Positions 36,222 through 45,984 of a stretch of 64,000 nt of DNA are shown piece after piece. A program made the translations under genes and the position numbers. Each line of letters starts with the position of its first letter. The first letter of the stretch is position 1. The notes under the pieces were generated by a model. The model did no database searches. It was not told the origin of the DNA and was given only the letters and a program-made list of their open reading frames with translations. Source of the stretch: Anabaena catenula FACHB-362 (GTDB taxonomy: Bacteria; Cyanobacteriota; Cyanobacteriia; Cyanobacteriales; Nostocaceae); contig NZ_JACJTQ010000001.1 of the NCBI RefSeq assembly GCF_014698735.1, positions 186,001-250,000 of the forward strand, read 5' to 3'.

Positions 36222-36273
36222 ATTGGTCATTGGTCATTGGTCATTGGTCATTGGTCATTGGTCATTGGTCGTC
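36222..36273. repeat. heptanucleotide STRR array (TTGGTCA)
   Basis: About seven tandem copies of ATTGGTC directly after the cyaB1 stop codon, between convergent genes. Confidence 0.88.
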
Positions 36274-36302
36274 ATTCACCTCCCCAGTTAAGAGTCCCTA
36301 CT

Positions 36303-36566
36303 TTATTGTTCCGCCTCAGAGCCGTTATTTTGTTCGGGTTGTTCACCTATTTTGAGTTGTTTTTTCGAGCGTTTTAATTCCTTCCACATAGCCTTGATTT
36401 GCTCATAAGCTTCATCTGGGGGCATTTTTCCACCTGTTTCTAAGTTGCAGATGTAGCTAACTCGCTGGGCAAACTCCTGTAGATTCGCATTAAAAACCAA
36501 GTTTTCTGGCTTTACATGACCGTAGTAGCGACCACGAGGATAGAGAAAATCATCTTTATTCACCAT
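36303..36566 (-). CDS. conserved small cyanobacterial protein
   Basis: An 87-residue protein, MVNKDDFLYPRGRYYGHVKP then ENLVFNANLQEFAQRVSYIC, GGKMPPDEAYEQIKAMWKELKRSKKQL and a polar tail. It resembles a small conserved cyanobacterial family (DUF7219-like by recollection) of unknown function. The ATG at 36566 is favoured because GGAG lies 7 nt upstream; in-frame ATGs exist at 36578 and 36629. It is convergent with cyaB1. Confidence 0.75.
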   Translation of the reverse strand: MVNKDDFLYPRGRYYGHVKPENLVFNANLQEFAQRVSYICNLETGGKMPPDEAYEQIKAMWKELKRSKKQLKIGEQPEQNNGSEAEQ

Positions 36567-36629
36567 TTTTTTCTCCATGTATTCAAATCTGCCCCTGATT
36601 TTCAAAGTTTGCAGCAGAATCACTAGCAA

Positions 36630-37173
36630 TTATTATCTCTATTTTGTCAGATCCAGAGAAAGCAAATCCTTAGACGGTGCTGATCGGGAAGTTATGGAGC
36701 AATTGGTTAATTCCAGCGTTGACAACATCATAAAGTTATCAGTTACTAAGCAGCAAGCTGTAAAAAGTTTATGCCCAACTATCCAAAGCTATGAACTAGG
36801 GAGCGCCCAATATACATCTTTCCTTATAAAAAATTGCTATTTCCCAGAGGAGGTTAATCTACTACGGCTTCAATTTGCTTAAAGGTTTCATATTACATCC
36901 TAAACACTAGCTAATCAAGCCATAATATATACTTTTTTTACATGATTGCCAAATTTTTTTTCCTAAAAATTCCAAAAAATCAACTTAAAAAACCGTAATT
37001 TCCAGACAAAATCATATTTGCTGTCCAAAAAGGTTTTATTTTAGATGATTTAGGCAATTTTTGTCCATTTGCTACTAATCATTAACAGACAAATTATCAC
37101 TCATGTCCAATCGCTAATAACTAAAGATAAAATGGTGAAGCTTGAAACCATGCCTAGAAATGTATCTACCACA
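36630..37173. other. intergenic region without a supported gene
   Basis: Contains a plus-strand open frame (36577-36882) with no recognisable family and no ribosome binding site, then AT-rich sequence up to purC. The purC promoter probably lies in 36880-37170. Confidence 0.5.
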
Positions 37174-37914
37174 ATGTCTATTAATTCCAAGCTATACGAA
37201 GGCAAAGCGAAAATCATCTACACCACAGATGAACCTGAAGTTTTGTTGGCAGATTTTAAAGATGATGCTACTGCATTTAATGCCCAAAAGCGTGGCAGTA
37301 TTCAGGGTAAAGGAAGTATAAATTGCACTATTTCCAGTAAGTTGTTTCAACAATTAGAAGTGCATGGAATCAAGACTCACTACATTGACAGTCCGGCTCC
37401 AAATCAAATGCGGGTACGCTCCGTAAAAATTGTACCATTGGAAGTAGTTGTCAGAAATATTGCTGCTGGTAGTCTGTGCCAGCAAACAGGACTGCAACTA
37501 GGTACAGTTCTGCCACAGCCTTTGGTAGAGTTTTATTACAAAGACGATAAATTGGGAGATCCACTGTTAACACGCGATCGCATATTCCTGTTGGCATTAG
37601 CCACTGCGGAACAAGTTGATCACATTACCCATCTTGCATTGCAAATCAACGAGTTTCTTCAGGGTTTTTGGCAAAGCTGCGGTATCACCTTAGTAGACTT
37701 TAAACTTGAATTTGGTTTGGACTCACAACAGCAAATACTCTTGGCAGATGAAATTAGCCCCGACACTTGCCGTTTGTGGGACATAACAGAAGAAGATCCT
37801 AACCGCAGGGTAATGGACAAAGACCGCTTTCGCAGAGACATGGGGAATGTAGAGAATGCCTACCAGGAGGTTTTACAAAGGGTTTTAAAAGTCGTAGACA
37901 GCAAAAATCTTTAA
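37174..37914 (+). CDS. purC: phosphoribosylaminoimidazole-succinocarboxamide (SAICAR) synthase
   Basis: A ~246-residue enzyme of purine synthesis that joins aspartate to CAIR using ATP. It shows KLYEGKAKIIYTTDEPEVLLADFKDDATAFN, the nucleotide-binding start, then MRVRSVKIVPLEVVVRNIAAGS, LVDFKLEFG and LADEISPDTCRLWD, all diagnostic of PurC. The frame opens at 37069, but MSINSKLYEGKAK at 37174 matches the usual start; 37132 and 37150 are alternatives. It lies 77 bp before omp85 on the same strand. Confidence 0.95.
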   Translation: MSINSKLYEGKAKIIYTTDEPEVLLADFKDDATAFNAQKRGSIQGKGSINCTISSKLFQQLEVHGIKTHYIDSPAPNQMRVRSVKIVPLEVVVRNIAAGSLCQQTGLQLGTVLPQPLVEFYYKDDKLGDPLLTRDRIFLLALATAEQVDHITHLALQINEFLQGFWQSCGITLVDFKLEFGLDSQQQILLADEISPDTCRLWDITEEDPNRRVMDKDRFRRDMGNVENAYQEVLQRVLKVVDSKNL

Positions 37915-37991
37915 ATTTTGAATTTTGAATTCCGCGTTTGCGGAATGCGTTAGAGAAAAGAGAAGCGGTATGTGTGGTAGTGAAGAGGAAT

Positions 37992-40568
37992 ATGAGTAAA
38001 ATGCGTTTATCTCCTGTATTGCTGGCAGCGATGCCCTTGGCGAGCGTAGCTATCGCCATTGCTGCTCCTTTGGATAGTTCCCTAAGAGCAAATGCACAAA
38101 CTGCTAATGATGTCAATCAGACAACAGAAGTTTCTAGCCTAGGAACAACCCAGCAGCTAGAACAGGAATCTGCTCAGAGTGATGAAAACCAAGTATCTCA
38201 ACCCCAATCAACAGCAGTAGTTATAGAGACGAAATCGCATCAGTCTCCTACCACTGTTACAGCCTTAACAGCTAACTCGGCATCGATAGCGGTACCAGAG
38301 GTAATTATCCCCAATCCGACAACGCCAAAAACGGCTCAAGTCCCCCAATCATCCTTAAATCGCAACTTAGCACCAATAGAGAAACAAGAAGTAGTTATCC
38401 CCAATCCGACAACGCCAAAAACGGCTCAAGTCCCCCAATCAGCCTTAAATCGTAACTTAGCACCAATAGACAAACAAGAAGTAGTTATCCCCAATCCGAC
38501 AACGCCAAAAACGGCTCAAGTCCCCCAATTAGCTTTAAATCGCAACTTAGCACCAATAGACAAACCAGAATTAACTATATCTACCACGACAGCACCAAAA
38601 ACGGCTCAAGTCCCCCAACCTGCGCCAAATCCCAGCACTACTCCCAGTCAGGAAAATGTCAATCCACCCACAGCAGAACCTGTGTTTCCTGCTACTCCAG
38701 AATCCACAGAAACAGCAGAACCTCGTGTGCTGGTTTCAGAAGTAGCGATTACATCTCAAACGGGAACAATCTCACCAGAACTGGAAAACGAAGTTTACAA
38801 AGTCATTCGTACTCAACCAGGACAGACAACTACTCGTACCCAATTGCAAGAAGATATTAATGCGATCTTTGGTACAGGCTTTTTCTCTAATGTGCAAGCT
38901 GTTCCAGAAGATACGCCTTTGGGGGTGCGGGTGAGTTTTATTGTTGCTCCTAACCCAGTCGTGACGAAGGTACAAGTCGAAGCTAATCCGGGTACTGGTG
39001 TTGCTTCTGTAATTACTGCTAACACTGTAGATGAAATCTTCCGCGATCAGTATGGCAAAATCTTGAATTTGCGGGACTTACAAGAAGGTGTTAAAAAGTT
39101 AACCAAGCAGTATCAAGATAAAGGTTTTGTACTAGCTAACGTGATTGGAGCGCCTAAAGTCTCAGAAGATGGAGTTGTTACCCTACAAGTAGCAGAAGGG
39201 GTAGTAGAGAATATCAAAGTCCGTTTCCGCAGTAAAGATGGTCAGGAAACAGACGATAAAGGACAACCAATTCGGGGACGGACTAAGGAATATATCATTA
39301 CAAGGGAATTGCAATTAAAGCCAGGACAAATATTCAACCGCAACATAGTTCAAAAAGACATACAACGAGTATTTGGACTAGGACTGTTTGAGGATGTGAA
39401 TGTCTCCCTTGACCCTGGGACTGACCCTAGTAAGGTGGATGTAGTATTAAATGTGGCTGAACGCAGTAGCGGCTCAATTGCGGCTGGTGCGGGGATTAGT
39501 TCCGCGAGTGGTTTATTTGGGACTATTAGCTATCAGCAGCAAAATTTAGGCGGTAGAAACCAAAAATTAGGCACTGAGATCCAGCTAGGAGAGAGAGAAC
39601 TGCTGTTTGACCTCCGCTTTACAGACCCTTGGATTGCGGGTGATCCTTACCGGACTTCTTATACAGCCAATATTTTCCGCCGTCGCTCAATTTCGTTGAT
39701 TTTTGATGGCAAAGATGAAAATATTGAAACCTTTGACCCAAACGATATCACTAATCAAGATAACCAAGATCGCCCCCGGATTACCCGTTTAGGTGGTGGT
39801 ATCTCCTTTACCCGTCCTCTTTCCACCAATCCCTACGAAAAGTCAGAGTGGGTTGCTTCAGCTGGCTTGCAGTATCAACGGGTTTCTGGCCGTGATGCTG
39901 ACGGTAATCTCAGAAAACAAGGGGCAATATTTGATGATAATGGTAATATCATCAGCCCATTAGTTCCCCTGACTCAATCGGCAACAGGGGAAGACGATTT
40001 ATTATTATTGCAACTAGGCGCACAACGCGATCGCCGTAATAATCCTTTACAACCCAGCAGCGGTTCTTACCTCCGCTTCGGAGTTGACCAATCTGTACCT
40101 ATAGGACAAGGCAACATTTTTCTCACCAGAGTCAGGGGTAATTACAGTCAATATTTACCCGTGAAATTCCTCAGCTTTGGGAAAGGCACACAAACCCTAG
40201 CATTTAACATCCAAGGAGGCACAGTCCTGGGTGACTTACCTCCCTACGAAGCCTTTACTCTTGGTGGTAGCAATTCTGTCCGGGGTTACGATGAAGGTAG
40301 ATTAGCTTCTGGACGCAGTTACGTGCAAGCATCTGTCGAGTATCGCTTCCCCGTTTTCTCTGTAGTTAGTGGCGCTCTATTTTTGGATTATGGTAGTGAC
40401 CTGGGAACTAGTACCAGAGCAGCTGAAGTGTTAAATAAAAATGGTAGTGGCTACGGTTATGGTCTAGGTGTGCGTGTACAGTCACCATTGGGGCCAATTC
40501 GCATAGACTACGGTATGAGCGATGATGGCGATAGCCGCATCAATTTTGGGATTGGGGAAAGGTTTTAA
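37992..40568 (+). CDS. Omp85/BamA-family outer membrane assembly protein
   Basis: About 858 residues. A signal peptide (LSPVLLAAMPLASVAIAIAA) leads into a proline- and glutamine-rich linker with a 30-residue tandem repeat (about 3.7 units, VVIPNPTTPKTAQVPQ...). Three POTRA domains follow (~260-480), then a 16-strand beta-barrel with the conserved VRGYDEGRLASGRSY lid-loop motif and a C-terminal aromatic residue (INFGIGERF). Cyanobacterial Omp85 inserts beta-barrel proteins into the outer membrane and is the relative of chloroplast Toc75. The ATG at 37992 has GAGGAA upstream. Neighbouring lpx genes make this an outer-membrane biogenesis cluster, in the same order as Anabaena alr2269-alr2273 as I recall it. 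Confidence 0.93.
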   Translation: MSKMRLSPVLLAAMPLASVAIAIAAPLDSSLRANAQTANDVNQTTEVSSLGTTQQLEQESAQSDENQVSQPQSTAVVIETKSHQSPTTVTALTANSASIAVPEVIIPNPTTPKTAQVPQSSLNRNLAPIEKQEVVIPNPTTPKTAQVPQSALNRNLAPIDKQEVVIPNPTTPKTAQVPQLALNRNLAPIDKPELTISTTTAPKTAQVPQPAPNPSTTPSQENVNPPTAEPVFPATPESTETAEPRVLVSEVAITSQTGTISPELENEVYKVIRTQPGQTTTRTQLQEDINAIFGTGFFSNVQAVPEDTPLGVRVSFIVAPNPVVTKVQVEANPGTGVASVITANTVDEIFRDQYGKILNLRDLQEGVKKLTKQYQDKGFVLANVIGAPKVSEDGVVTLQVAEGVVENIKVRFRSKDGQETDDKGQPIRGRTKEYIITRELQLKPGQIFNRNIVQKDIQRVFGLGLFEDVNVSLDPGTDPSKVDVVLNVAERSSGSIAAGAGISSASGLFGTISYQQQNLGGRNQKLGTEIQLGERELLFDLRFTDPWIAGDPYRTSYTANIFRRRSISLIFDGKDENIETFDPNDITNQDNQDRPRITRLGGGISFTRPLSTNPYEKSEWVASAGLQYQRVSGRDADGNLRKQGAIFDDNGNIISPLVPLTQSATGEDDLLLLQLGAQRDRRNNPLQPSSGSYLRFGVDQSVPIGQGNIFLTRVRGNYSQYLPVKFLSFGKGTQTLAFNIQGGTVLGDLPPYEAFTLGGSNSVRGYDEGRLASGRSYVQASVEYRFPVFSVVSGALFLDYGSDLGTSTRAAEVLNKNGSGYGYGLGVRVQSPLGPIRIDYGMSDDGDSRINFGIGERF
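38028..38056 (+). repeat. palindromic dispersed repeat inside the omp85 signal-peptide codons
   Basis: GCGATGCCCTTGGCGAGC then GTAGCTATCGC closely matches the intergenic element at 1679-1707. Here it encodes most of the hydrophobic core of the Omp85 signal peptide (MPLASVAIA). Confidence 0.65.
38298..38633 (+). repeat. 90-bp tandem repeat within omp85 (about 3.7 copies)
   Basis: Units at 38298-38387, 38388-38477 and 38478-38567 differ by a few bases, and a shorter diverged fourth unit follows. Each encodes 30 residues of the type EVVIPNPTTPKTAQVPQSAL plus NRNLAPIDKQ. They lie in the linker before the POTRA domains. Confidence 0.92.
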
Positions 40569-40650
40569 ATTGGTCATTGGTCGTTGGTCATTGGTCGTTG
40601 GTCATTGGTCATTGGTCATTGGTCGTTGGTCATTGGTCATTGGTTATTGG
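40569..40650. repeat. heptanucleotide STRR array (TTGGTCA/TTGGTCG)
   Basis: About eleven 7-mers, alternating TTGGTCA and TTGGTCG, begin at the omp85 stop codon. The rest of the gap to lpxC is unremarkable. Confidence 0.88.
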
Positions 40651-40828
40651 AGAAAAACCAATACCCAGTCACCGCGTCACCCAGTCCCCCACCCCAGTCA
40701 TCTTGAATAAAAGAACTTGCCAATTTTCACCTTTGCCTTAATACTATTCCCCATACAGGCTTAAATCAGGGTTTCTACTAAAGATAAAAAATGAGCAGTA
40801 CAAACCGAAATATATCGGCTTTTTGCCT

Positions 40829-41677
40829 ATGCACCAGCACACTTTAGCAGGGGAAATCACCCAAACGGGTGTGGGGCTGCATAGTGGGGTGAGTACCCAT
40901 GTACGGATACTACCAGCTGAGGTGGGAAGCGATCGCTATTTTGTCCGGGTGGATTTGCCAAATTCGCCGATTATTCCCGCCCAAGTTGCAGCAGTTAGTC
41001 AGACTCAGCTTTCAACTCAGTTGGGTGAAGGTGCTGTCTGTGTCCGCACTGTAGAGCATTTATTGGCAGCTTTGGCGGCTATGGGTGTAGATAATGCCCG
41101 CATTGAAATTGATGGACCAGAAGTACCGCTTTTAGATGGTTCGGCTCAGGTATGGACTCAAAGCATTGCTGCTGTAGGTTTGGTATCACAGCCCGTCAGT
41201 GATACACAAACACCGATAACTATTAAAGAACCAATTTGGGTTTATCAAGGTGATGCTTTTACCTGCGCCCTCCCCGCACCAGAAACTCGGTTTAGCTATG
41301 GTATTGATTTTGAGTTACCTGCTATTGGTAATCAATGGTATAGTTGGTCACTAATTACTAATTCAGAAAATACTGAAAACACTTTTGTGACAGAAATTGC
41401 TCCTGCCCGTACATTTGGGTTATTGCATCAAATTGAATATCTCCAAAAGTCAGGATTAATCAAAGGTGGTAGCTTGGATAATGCTCTAGTTTGTGGGGCT
41501 GAAGGTTGGCTAAATCCACCCTTAAGATTTGAAAATGAGCCAGTACGTCATAAAATCTTAGATTTAGTAGGAGATATGAGCTTGCTGGGTAAATTCCCTA
41601 TTGCTCACTTCTTGGCTTACAAAGCCAGTCATAATTTACACGTGCAACTGGCACAAAAAATTTTAGAATTAATCTAG
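40829..41677 (+). CDS. lpxC: UDP-3-O-acyl-N-acetylglucosamine deacetylase
   Basis: A ~282-residue zinc enzyme performing the committed step of lipid A synthesis. It has [16 protein letters not shown] at the N-terminus, the zinc histidine in [27 protein letters not shown], the second zinc set in [16 protein letters not shown], and the catalytic histidine in YKASHNLH. The ATG at 40829 is used rather than the TTG at 40823. It opens the lpxC-fabZ-lpxA-lpxB run. Confidence 0.96.
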   Translation: MHQHTLAGEITQTGVGLHSGVSTHVRILPAEVGSDRYFVRVDLPNSPIIPAQVAAVSQTQLSTQLGEGAVCVRTVEHLLAALAAMGVDNARIEIDGPEVPLLDGSAQVWTQSIAAVGLVSQPVSDTQTPITIKEPIWVYQGDAFTCALPAPETRFSYGIDFELPAIGNQWYSWSLITNSENTENTFVTEIAPARTFGLLHQIEYLQKSGLIKGGSLDNALVCGAEGWLNPPLRFENEPVRHKILDLVGDMSLLGKFPIAHFLAYKASHNLHVQLAQKILELI

Positions 41678-41759
41678 AATTCAAACCTACTCAAGATTAT
41701 TCACAGTTACTGATTTCACTACGAATTAGTAATTACATATCACGAATTAGAAATTACCC

Positions 41760-42275
41760 ATGTCAACTCTTACCCAAGCTAACTCTACTGACGTGACTAC
41801 AACTGAAGGAGATAATCAAAATAGCAACACATCTGAGATTAAAACAACGTTCACAATTGAAGAGATTCAACAACTATTACCTCACCGTTATCCGTTTTTA
41901 CTGGTAGATAAAATTATTGACTATGTTCCAGGTAAATTGGCTATAGGTGTAAAAAATGTTACTTTTAATGAACCCCATTTTCAAGGGCATTTTCCCGGAC
42001 GCTCACTGATGCCTGGTGTACTAATTGTGGAAGCAATGGCACAAGTAGGCGGAATTGTCATGACGCAAATGTCCGATTCACCTGGTGGTCTGTTCGTGTT
42101 TGCTGGGATTGATAAAGTCCGTTTCCGTCGTCAAGTAGTACCAGGAGATCAGCTAGTGATGACTGTGGAACTGTTGTGGGTAAAACAACGTCGTTTCGGT
42201 AAAATGCAAGGTCGAGCCGAGGTTGACGGACAACTAGCTGCTGAAGGGGAATTAATGTTTTCTTTAGTAAGCTAA
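41760..42275 (+). CDS. fabZ: 3-hydroxyacyl-ACP dehydratase FabZ
   Basis: A 171-residue hot-dog fold enzyme that dehydrates beta-hydroxyacyl-ACP in fatty acid synthesis. The catalytic histidine and glutamate are in [23 protein letters not shown], and [13 protein letters not shown] is the family opening. An extra ~30-residue polar N-terminus precedes the domain. Placement between lpxC and lpxA is common because FabZ competes with LpxA for the same acyl-ACP. Confidence 0.96.
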   Translation: MSTLTQANSTDVTTTEGDNQNSNTSEIKTTFTIEEIQQLLPHRYPFLLVDKIIDYVPGKLAIGVKNVTFNEPHFQGHFPGRSLMPGVLIVEAMAQVGGIVMTQMSDSPGGLFVFAGIDKVRFRRQVVPGDQLVMTVELLWVKQRRFGKMQGRAEVDGQLAAEGELMFSLVS

Positions 42276-42471
42276 AAGTCATTGCTTATTGGTCATTAGT
42301 CATTGATTTTTAGTGTTAAAAAACTGACGATTGATCACATAGTATTTACTGGTTTTTGGATTTTCGCTACCCTTTTTTCAAGACACTACGCCCTCACACA
42401 TAAATTGTTTTGCTGAACCTTTTTGTTCAGTAAATATTTAATACACAGCACTCAGTTCTGGAGAGTCACCT

Positions 42472-43290
42472 TTGAAAACGCTTATTCATCCAACTGCGGT
42501 AATACATCCTAACTCGGAACTCCACTCTACAGTGCAAGTCGGCGCTTATGCTGTGATTGGAGCGAATGTCACAGTCGGCGCGGAAACTGTGATTGGCGCT
42601 CATGCAGTGCTAGAGGGACCGTGTGAAATTGGGACGCGAAATCATATTTTTCCGGGTGCAGCTATCGGTATGGAACCCCAGGATCTCAAGTATGTGGGAG
42701 AACCAACTTGGGTAAAAATTGGGGACAATAATTCTATTCGTGAGTACGTGACTATTAACCGCGCTACCGGTCGAGGTGAAGCGACGGTGATTGGCAATGG
42801 TAATCTACTCATGGCTTATGTTCATGTGGGTCATAACTGCGTGATTGAGGACTCGGTGGTAATTGCTAACTCTGTGGCTTTAGCGGGTCATGTCCACATT
42901 GAATCAAGAGCTAGATTAAGTGGGGTTTTGGGTGTGCATCAATTTGTGCATATCGGTGGTATGGCTATGGTGGGCGGTATGGCACGCATTGACCGAGATG
43001 TACCTCCTTATATGTTGGTGGAGGGTAATCCTTCGAGAGTGCGATCGCTCAATTTGGTGGGTCTAAAACGCTCAGGAATGCCCGTCCAAGACTTCCAAAT
43101 CCTTAAAAAGGCTTTCCGTATTCTCTACCGTTCTAATTTACTTTTTAAAGATGCTTTGGCAGAGTTGGAGCAGTTAGGAGATATAGAGCAATTAGAACAT
43201 TTACGCCGTTTCTTGCTACTTTCTAAAATGCCAGGAAGACGTGGCTTGATTCCGGGAAAAGGCAGAAAAAGTACTAGTGATGATTCGTGA
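42472..43290 (+). CDS. lpxA: UDP-N-acetylglucosamine acyltransferase
   Basis: A 272-residue left-handed beta-helix enzyme that adds the first acyl chain in lipid A synthesis. Repeated hexapeptides (VIGANVTVGAETVIGAHAVL) cover residues ~5-185; LGVHQFVHIGGMAMVGGMARI includes the catalytic histidine. A C-terminal helical domain follows (AFRILYRSNLLFKDALAELEQL). The start is a TTG, supported by GGAGAG 6 nt upstream and by alignment of MKTLIHPTAVIHP with homologues. Confidence 0.95.
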   Translation: MKTLIHPTAVIHPNSELHSTVQVGAYAVIGANVTVGAETVIGAHAVLEGPCEIGTRNHIFPGAAIGMEPQDLKYVGEPTWVKIGDNNSIREYVTINRATGRGEATVIGNGNLLMAYVHVGHNCVIEDSVVIANSVALAGHVHIESRARLSGVLGVHQFVHIGGMAMVGGMARIDRDVPPYMLVEGNPSRVRSLNLVGLKRSGMPVQDFQILKKAFRILYRSNLLFKDALAELEQLGDIEQLEHLRRFLLLSKMPGRRGLIPGKGRKSTSDDS

Positions 43291-43313
43291 TTTAGTTCAT
43301 TCATCATTAGTTG

Positions 43314-43344
43314 GATTAGGGATTATTCGACATATTCCCTAATC
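43314..43344. other. hairpin after lpxA
   Basis: GATTAGGGA and TCCCTAATC form a perfect 9-bp stem around 13 nt, 24 bp after the lpxA stop. No T-run follows, so it is either an attenuating hairpin between lpxA and lpxB or a dispersed repeat. Confidence 0.5.
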
Positions 43345-43468
43345 ACTCGAAGAAGAATATGGAGTAATTGAACCGCAAAGACGCGAAGGACGCGAAGGAA
43401 GAAATAAAGAAGAAGGAAGAGGAAAAGAGCAAAAATACAAAATCTAAAATCTAAAATCTAAAATTGAA

Positions 43469-44629
43469 ATGCGGATATTTATTAGTACGGGTGAAGTCTC
43501 TGGCGATTTGCAGGGATCACTTTTAATTGCAGCACTTCAGCGTCAAGTTGCAGCTATGGGTTTGAAGTTGGAAATTGTGGCTTTGGGTGGGGAGAAGATG
43601 GCTGCCGCAGGAGCGACAATTTTGGGCAATACTAGCGGTATTGGTTCAATGGGTATTATTGAGGCTCTACCTTACTTTATACCTACTGTTCAGGTACAAC
43701 GCCAAGCGATCGCTTATCTGAAGGAAAATCCACCTGATTTAGTGGTGCTGATTGACTACATGACCCCCAATATTGGGATTGGTAGTTATATGGAGCAGCA
43801 TTTTCCCGATGTGCCTATAGTGTATTATATTGCACCGCAAGAGTGGGTGTGGTCAACGAGTTTTGAGAGAACGAAACGGATTATTAGCTTTACAGATAAG
43901 CTATTGGCGATTTTTCCCGAAGAAGCTCGTTATTATCAGCAGAAAGGGGCTAATGTTAATTGGGTGGGTCATCCGTTGATTGATAGGCTGGAAAATACTC
44001 CTAGTCGGGAAGCAGCGCGGACAAGTTTGGGGATTAAACCGGAACAAATTTCTGTTGCTCTTTTGCCAGCTTCTCGTCAACAAGAATTAAAATATCTGTT
44101 ACCAATAATTTTCCAAGCTGCTCAAAATATACAATCTAAATTACCAGAAACCCATTTTTGGATTCCTCTGTCTTTAGAAACATTTAGACAACCTATCGAG
44201 AAAGCCATTCAAGATTACGGGTTACAAGCTACAGTTGTATCAGGTCAACAGCAAGAAATTTTTGCAGCAGCTGATTTTGCAATTACTAAATCTGGAACTG
44301 TCAATTTAGAATTAGCTTTGTTAAATGTACCGCAAGTAGTTGTTTATCGTCTTAACACCATTACAGCTTGGATTGCGCGTAATATTCTCAAAGGTTCGAT
44401 TCCTTTTGCTTCTCCAGTGAATTTAGTTGTGATGCGGGAAATTGTGCCAGAATTGTTACAGGAGCAAGCCACAGCCGAGAATATTACTCAAGCGGCGATG
44501 GAATTGTTATTAAATCCTGAGCGTAGACAGCAAACTTTGGCAGATTATCAGGAAATGCGGCGATGTTTGGGAGAAGTGGGAGTATGCGATCGCGCCGCCA
44601 AGGAAATTCTACAAATGCTACCCAATTAG
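43469..44629 (+). CDS. lpxB: lipid-A-disaccharide synthase
   Basis: A 386-residue GT19 glycosyltransferase that joins two acylated glucosamines into the lipid A disaccharide. It begins MRIFISTGEVSGDLQGSLL, with LVVLIDYMTPNIGIG, YYIAPQEWVW, VGHPLIDRL and LLPASRQQELKYLLP as family motifs, and ends KSGTVNLELALLNVPQVVVYR before the last helices. The start follows a CTAAAAT tandem repeat. The last 67 bp overlap the start of a cytosine methyltransferase gene in another frame. Confidence 0.96.
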   Translation: MRIFISTGEVSGDLQGSLLIAALQRQVAAMGLKLEIVALGGEKMAAAGATILGNTSGIGSMGIIEALPYFIPTVQVQRQAIAYLKENPPDLVVLIDYMTPNIGIGSYMEQHFPDVPIVYYIAPQEWVWSTSFERTKRIISFTDKLLAIFPEEARYYQQKGANVNWVGHPLIDRLENTPSREAARTSLGIKPEQISVALLPASRQQELKYLLPIIFQAAQNIQSKLPETHFWIPLSLETFRQPIEKAIQDYGLQATVVSGQQQEIFAAADFAITKSGTVNLELALLNVPQVVVYRLNTITAWIARNILKGSIPFASPVNLVVMREIVPELLQEQATAENITQAAMELLLNPERRQQTLADYQEMRRCLGEVGVCDRAAKEILQMLPN

Positions 44630-45957
44630 AACTTTTTGACGGGGAATCAGTCGGAGAAAATAAATATAAAAGACCAATAGCTGTTGATTTATTTGCTGGT
44701 GCTGGGGGAATGACTCTGGGTTTTGAACAAGCAGGTTTTGATGTTCTCGCAGCAGTAGAAATTGACCCTGTTCATTGTGCAACTCACGAATTTAATTTCC
44801 CTTTTTGGCAAATTTTTTGTAAAAGTGTTGTTGAAATTACAGGAGAAGAAATTAGGAAACTCTCTAAAATTGGTAATCAAGAAATTGATGTCATTTTTGG
44901 TGGTCCACCCTGTCAAGGCTTTTCTTTAATTGGTAAACGGCTGTTAGATGATCCGCGAAATAGTTTGGTTTTTCATTATATTCGTTTGGTTCTAGAGTTA
45001 CAGCCTAAGTTTGTAGTTCTAGAAAATGTCAAAGGAATGACCATAGGAAAACACCAGAATTTTCTTTTAGAAATTATCTCCGAGTTTGAAAAAAATAATT
45101 ATAGAGTTCGTCAAGATTATCAAGTTTTAAATGCGGCTAATTATGGAGTACCACAAAATCGAGAAAGATTGTTTTTGTTAGCTTGTCGTCAAGATTTAGA
45201 TTTACTGAATTATCCCCAACCAATTACCACACCTATTAAAAAACAGAAAAATATTAATAATCAGCTTTTATTAACACCGACTGTAAAAAAAGCACTACAA
45301 GATTTACCAATAATTGAAAATTATCCAGAACTATATGAACAAGATTGGATATTAGGTGAGTTTGGTAAAAGCAGCAGATATGTTAAACGACTAAATGGAT
45401 TTAATTCTAAGTTTCAGAACTATGGTTATAAACGTATTTATGATCCAAAAATGCTCACTTCTAGTTTAAGAACAAAACATACAGAAGCATCAATTCAAAG
45501 ATTTGCAGATACTTTACCAGGAAAAATTGAACCCATTAGCCGCTTTTATAAACTTGATTATAAGGGTATTTGCAATACATTAAGAGCCGGAACTGCAAGG
45601 AATTTAGGTGCATTTACTTCTCCCCGTCCCATTCACCCATTGATTCCTAGATGTATCACTGTGCGAGAAGCAGCACGTTTACATTCTTATCCTGATTGGT
45701 TTAGATTTCATGTGACAAAATGGCATGGTTTTAGACAAATTGGTAATTCTGTGCCTCCTTTATTAGCGAAAGCTATAGCATCAGAAATTATCAATGCTTT
45801 AAATGTAGTACCATATAGACCTAGAAGTATTAAAAATTTGGGAAATGAGAATTTATTACATTTTAATATGTCGGAAGCAGCTAAATATTATGATGTGAAT
45901 GCAGATATTATTGAACCTAGAACTCAAAAGGCAATTAACAAACTTTTGATCCAATGA
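44563..45957 (+). CDS. DNA (cytosine-5-)-methyltransferase
   Basis: A 464-residue C5 methyltransferase with all main motifs: I AVDLFAGAGGMTLGFEQAGF, II AAVEIDP, IV FGGPPCQGFS with the catalytic cysteine, VI VLENVKGM, VIII QNRERLFLLAC, IX SPRPIHPLIPRCITVREAARL, and X QIGNSVPPLLAKAIA. The target-recognition region is residues ~240-330; the site it methylates is not readable from sequence. The gene overlaps lpxB by up to 67 bp (start 44563, or 44584 within a HIP1 site). No obvious restriction partner apart from a downstream Uma2 gene, so it may be a solitary enzyme; methylation of CGATCG in HIP1-rich genomes is one hypothesis. Confidence 0.93.
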   Translation: MFGRSGSMRSRRQGNSTNATQLELFDGESVGENKYKRPIAVDLFAGAGGMTLGFEQAGFDVLAAVEIDPVHCATHEFNFPFWQIFCKSVVEITGEEIRKLSKIGNQEIDVIFGGPPCQGFSLIGKRLLDDPRNSLVFHYIRLVLELQPKFVVLENVKGMTIGKHQNFLLEIISEFEKNNYRVRQDYQVLNAANYGVPQNRERLFLLACRQDLDLLNYPQPITTPIKKQKNINNQLLLTPTVKKALQDLPIIENYPELYEQDWILGEFGKSSRYVKRLNGFNSKFQNYGYKRIYDPKMLTSSLRTKHTEASIQRFADTLPGKIEPISRFYKLDYKGICNTLRAGTARNLGAFTSPRPIHPLIPRCITVREAARLHSYPDWFRFHVTKWHGFRQIGNSVPPLLAKAIASEIINALNVVPYRPRSIKNLGNENLLHFNMSEAAKYYDVNADIIEPRTQKAINKLLIQ

Positions 45958-45984
45958 ATTTAGCAGTTAATAGGAACAAATATA

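Noticed and set aside
36577-36882. Plus-strand ORF of 101 codons
   Set aside because: Overlaps the small conserved gene on the other strand, has no family match and no ribosome binding site.
40522-40710. Plus-strand ORF overlapping the omp85 end and the STRR array
   Set aside because: Encoded mainly by TTGGTCA repeats and the wrong frame of omp85.
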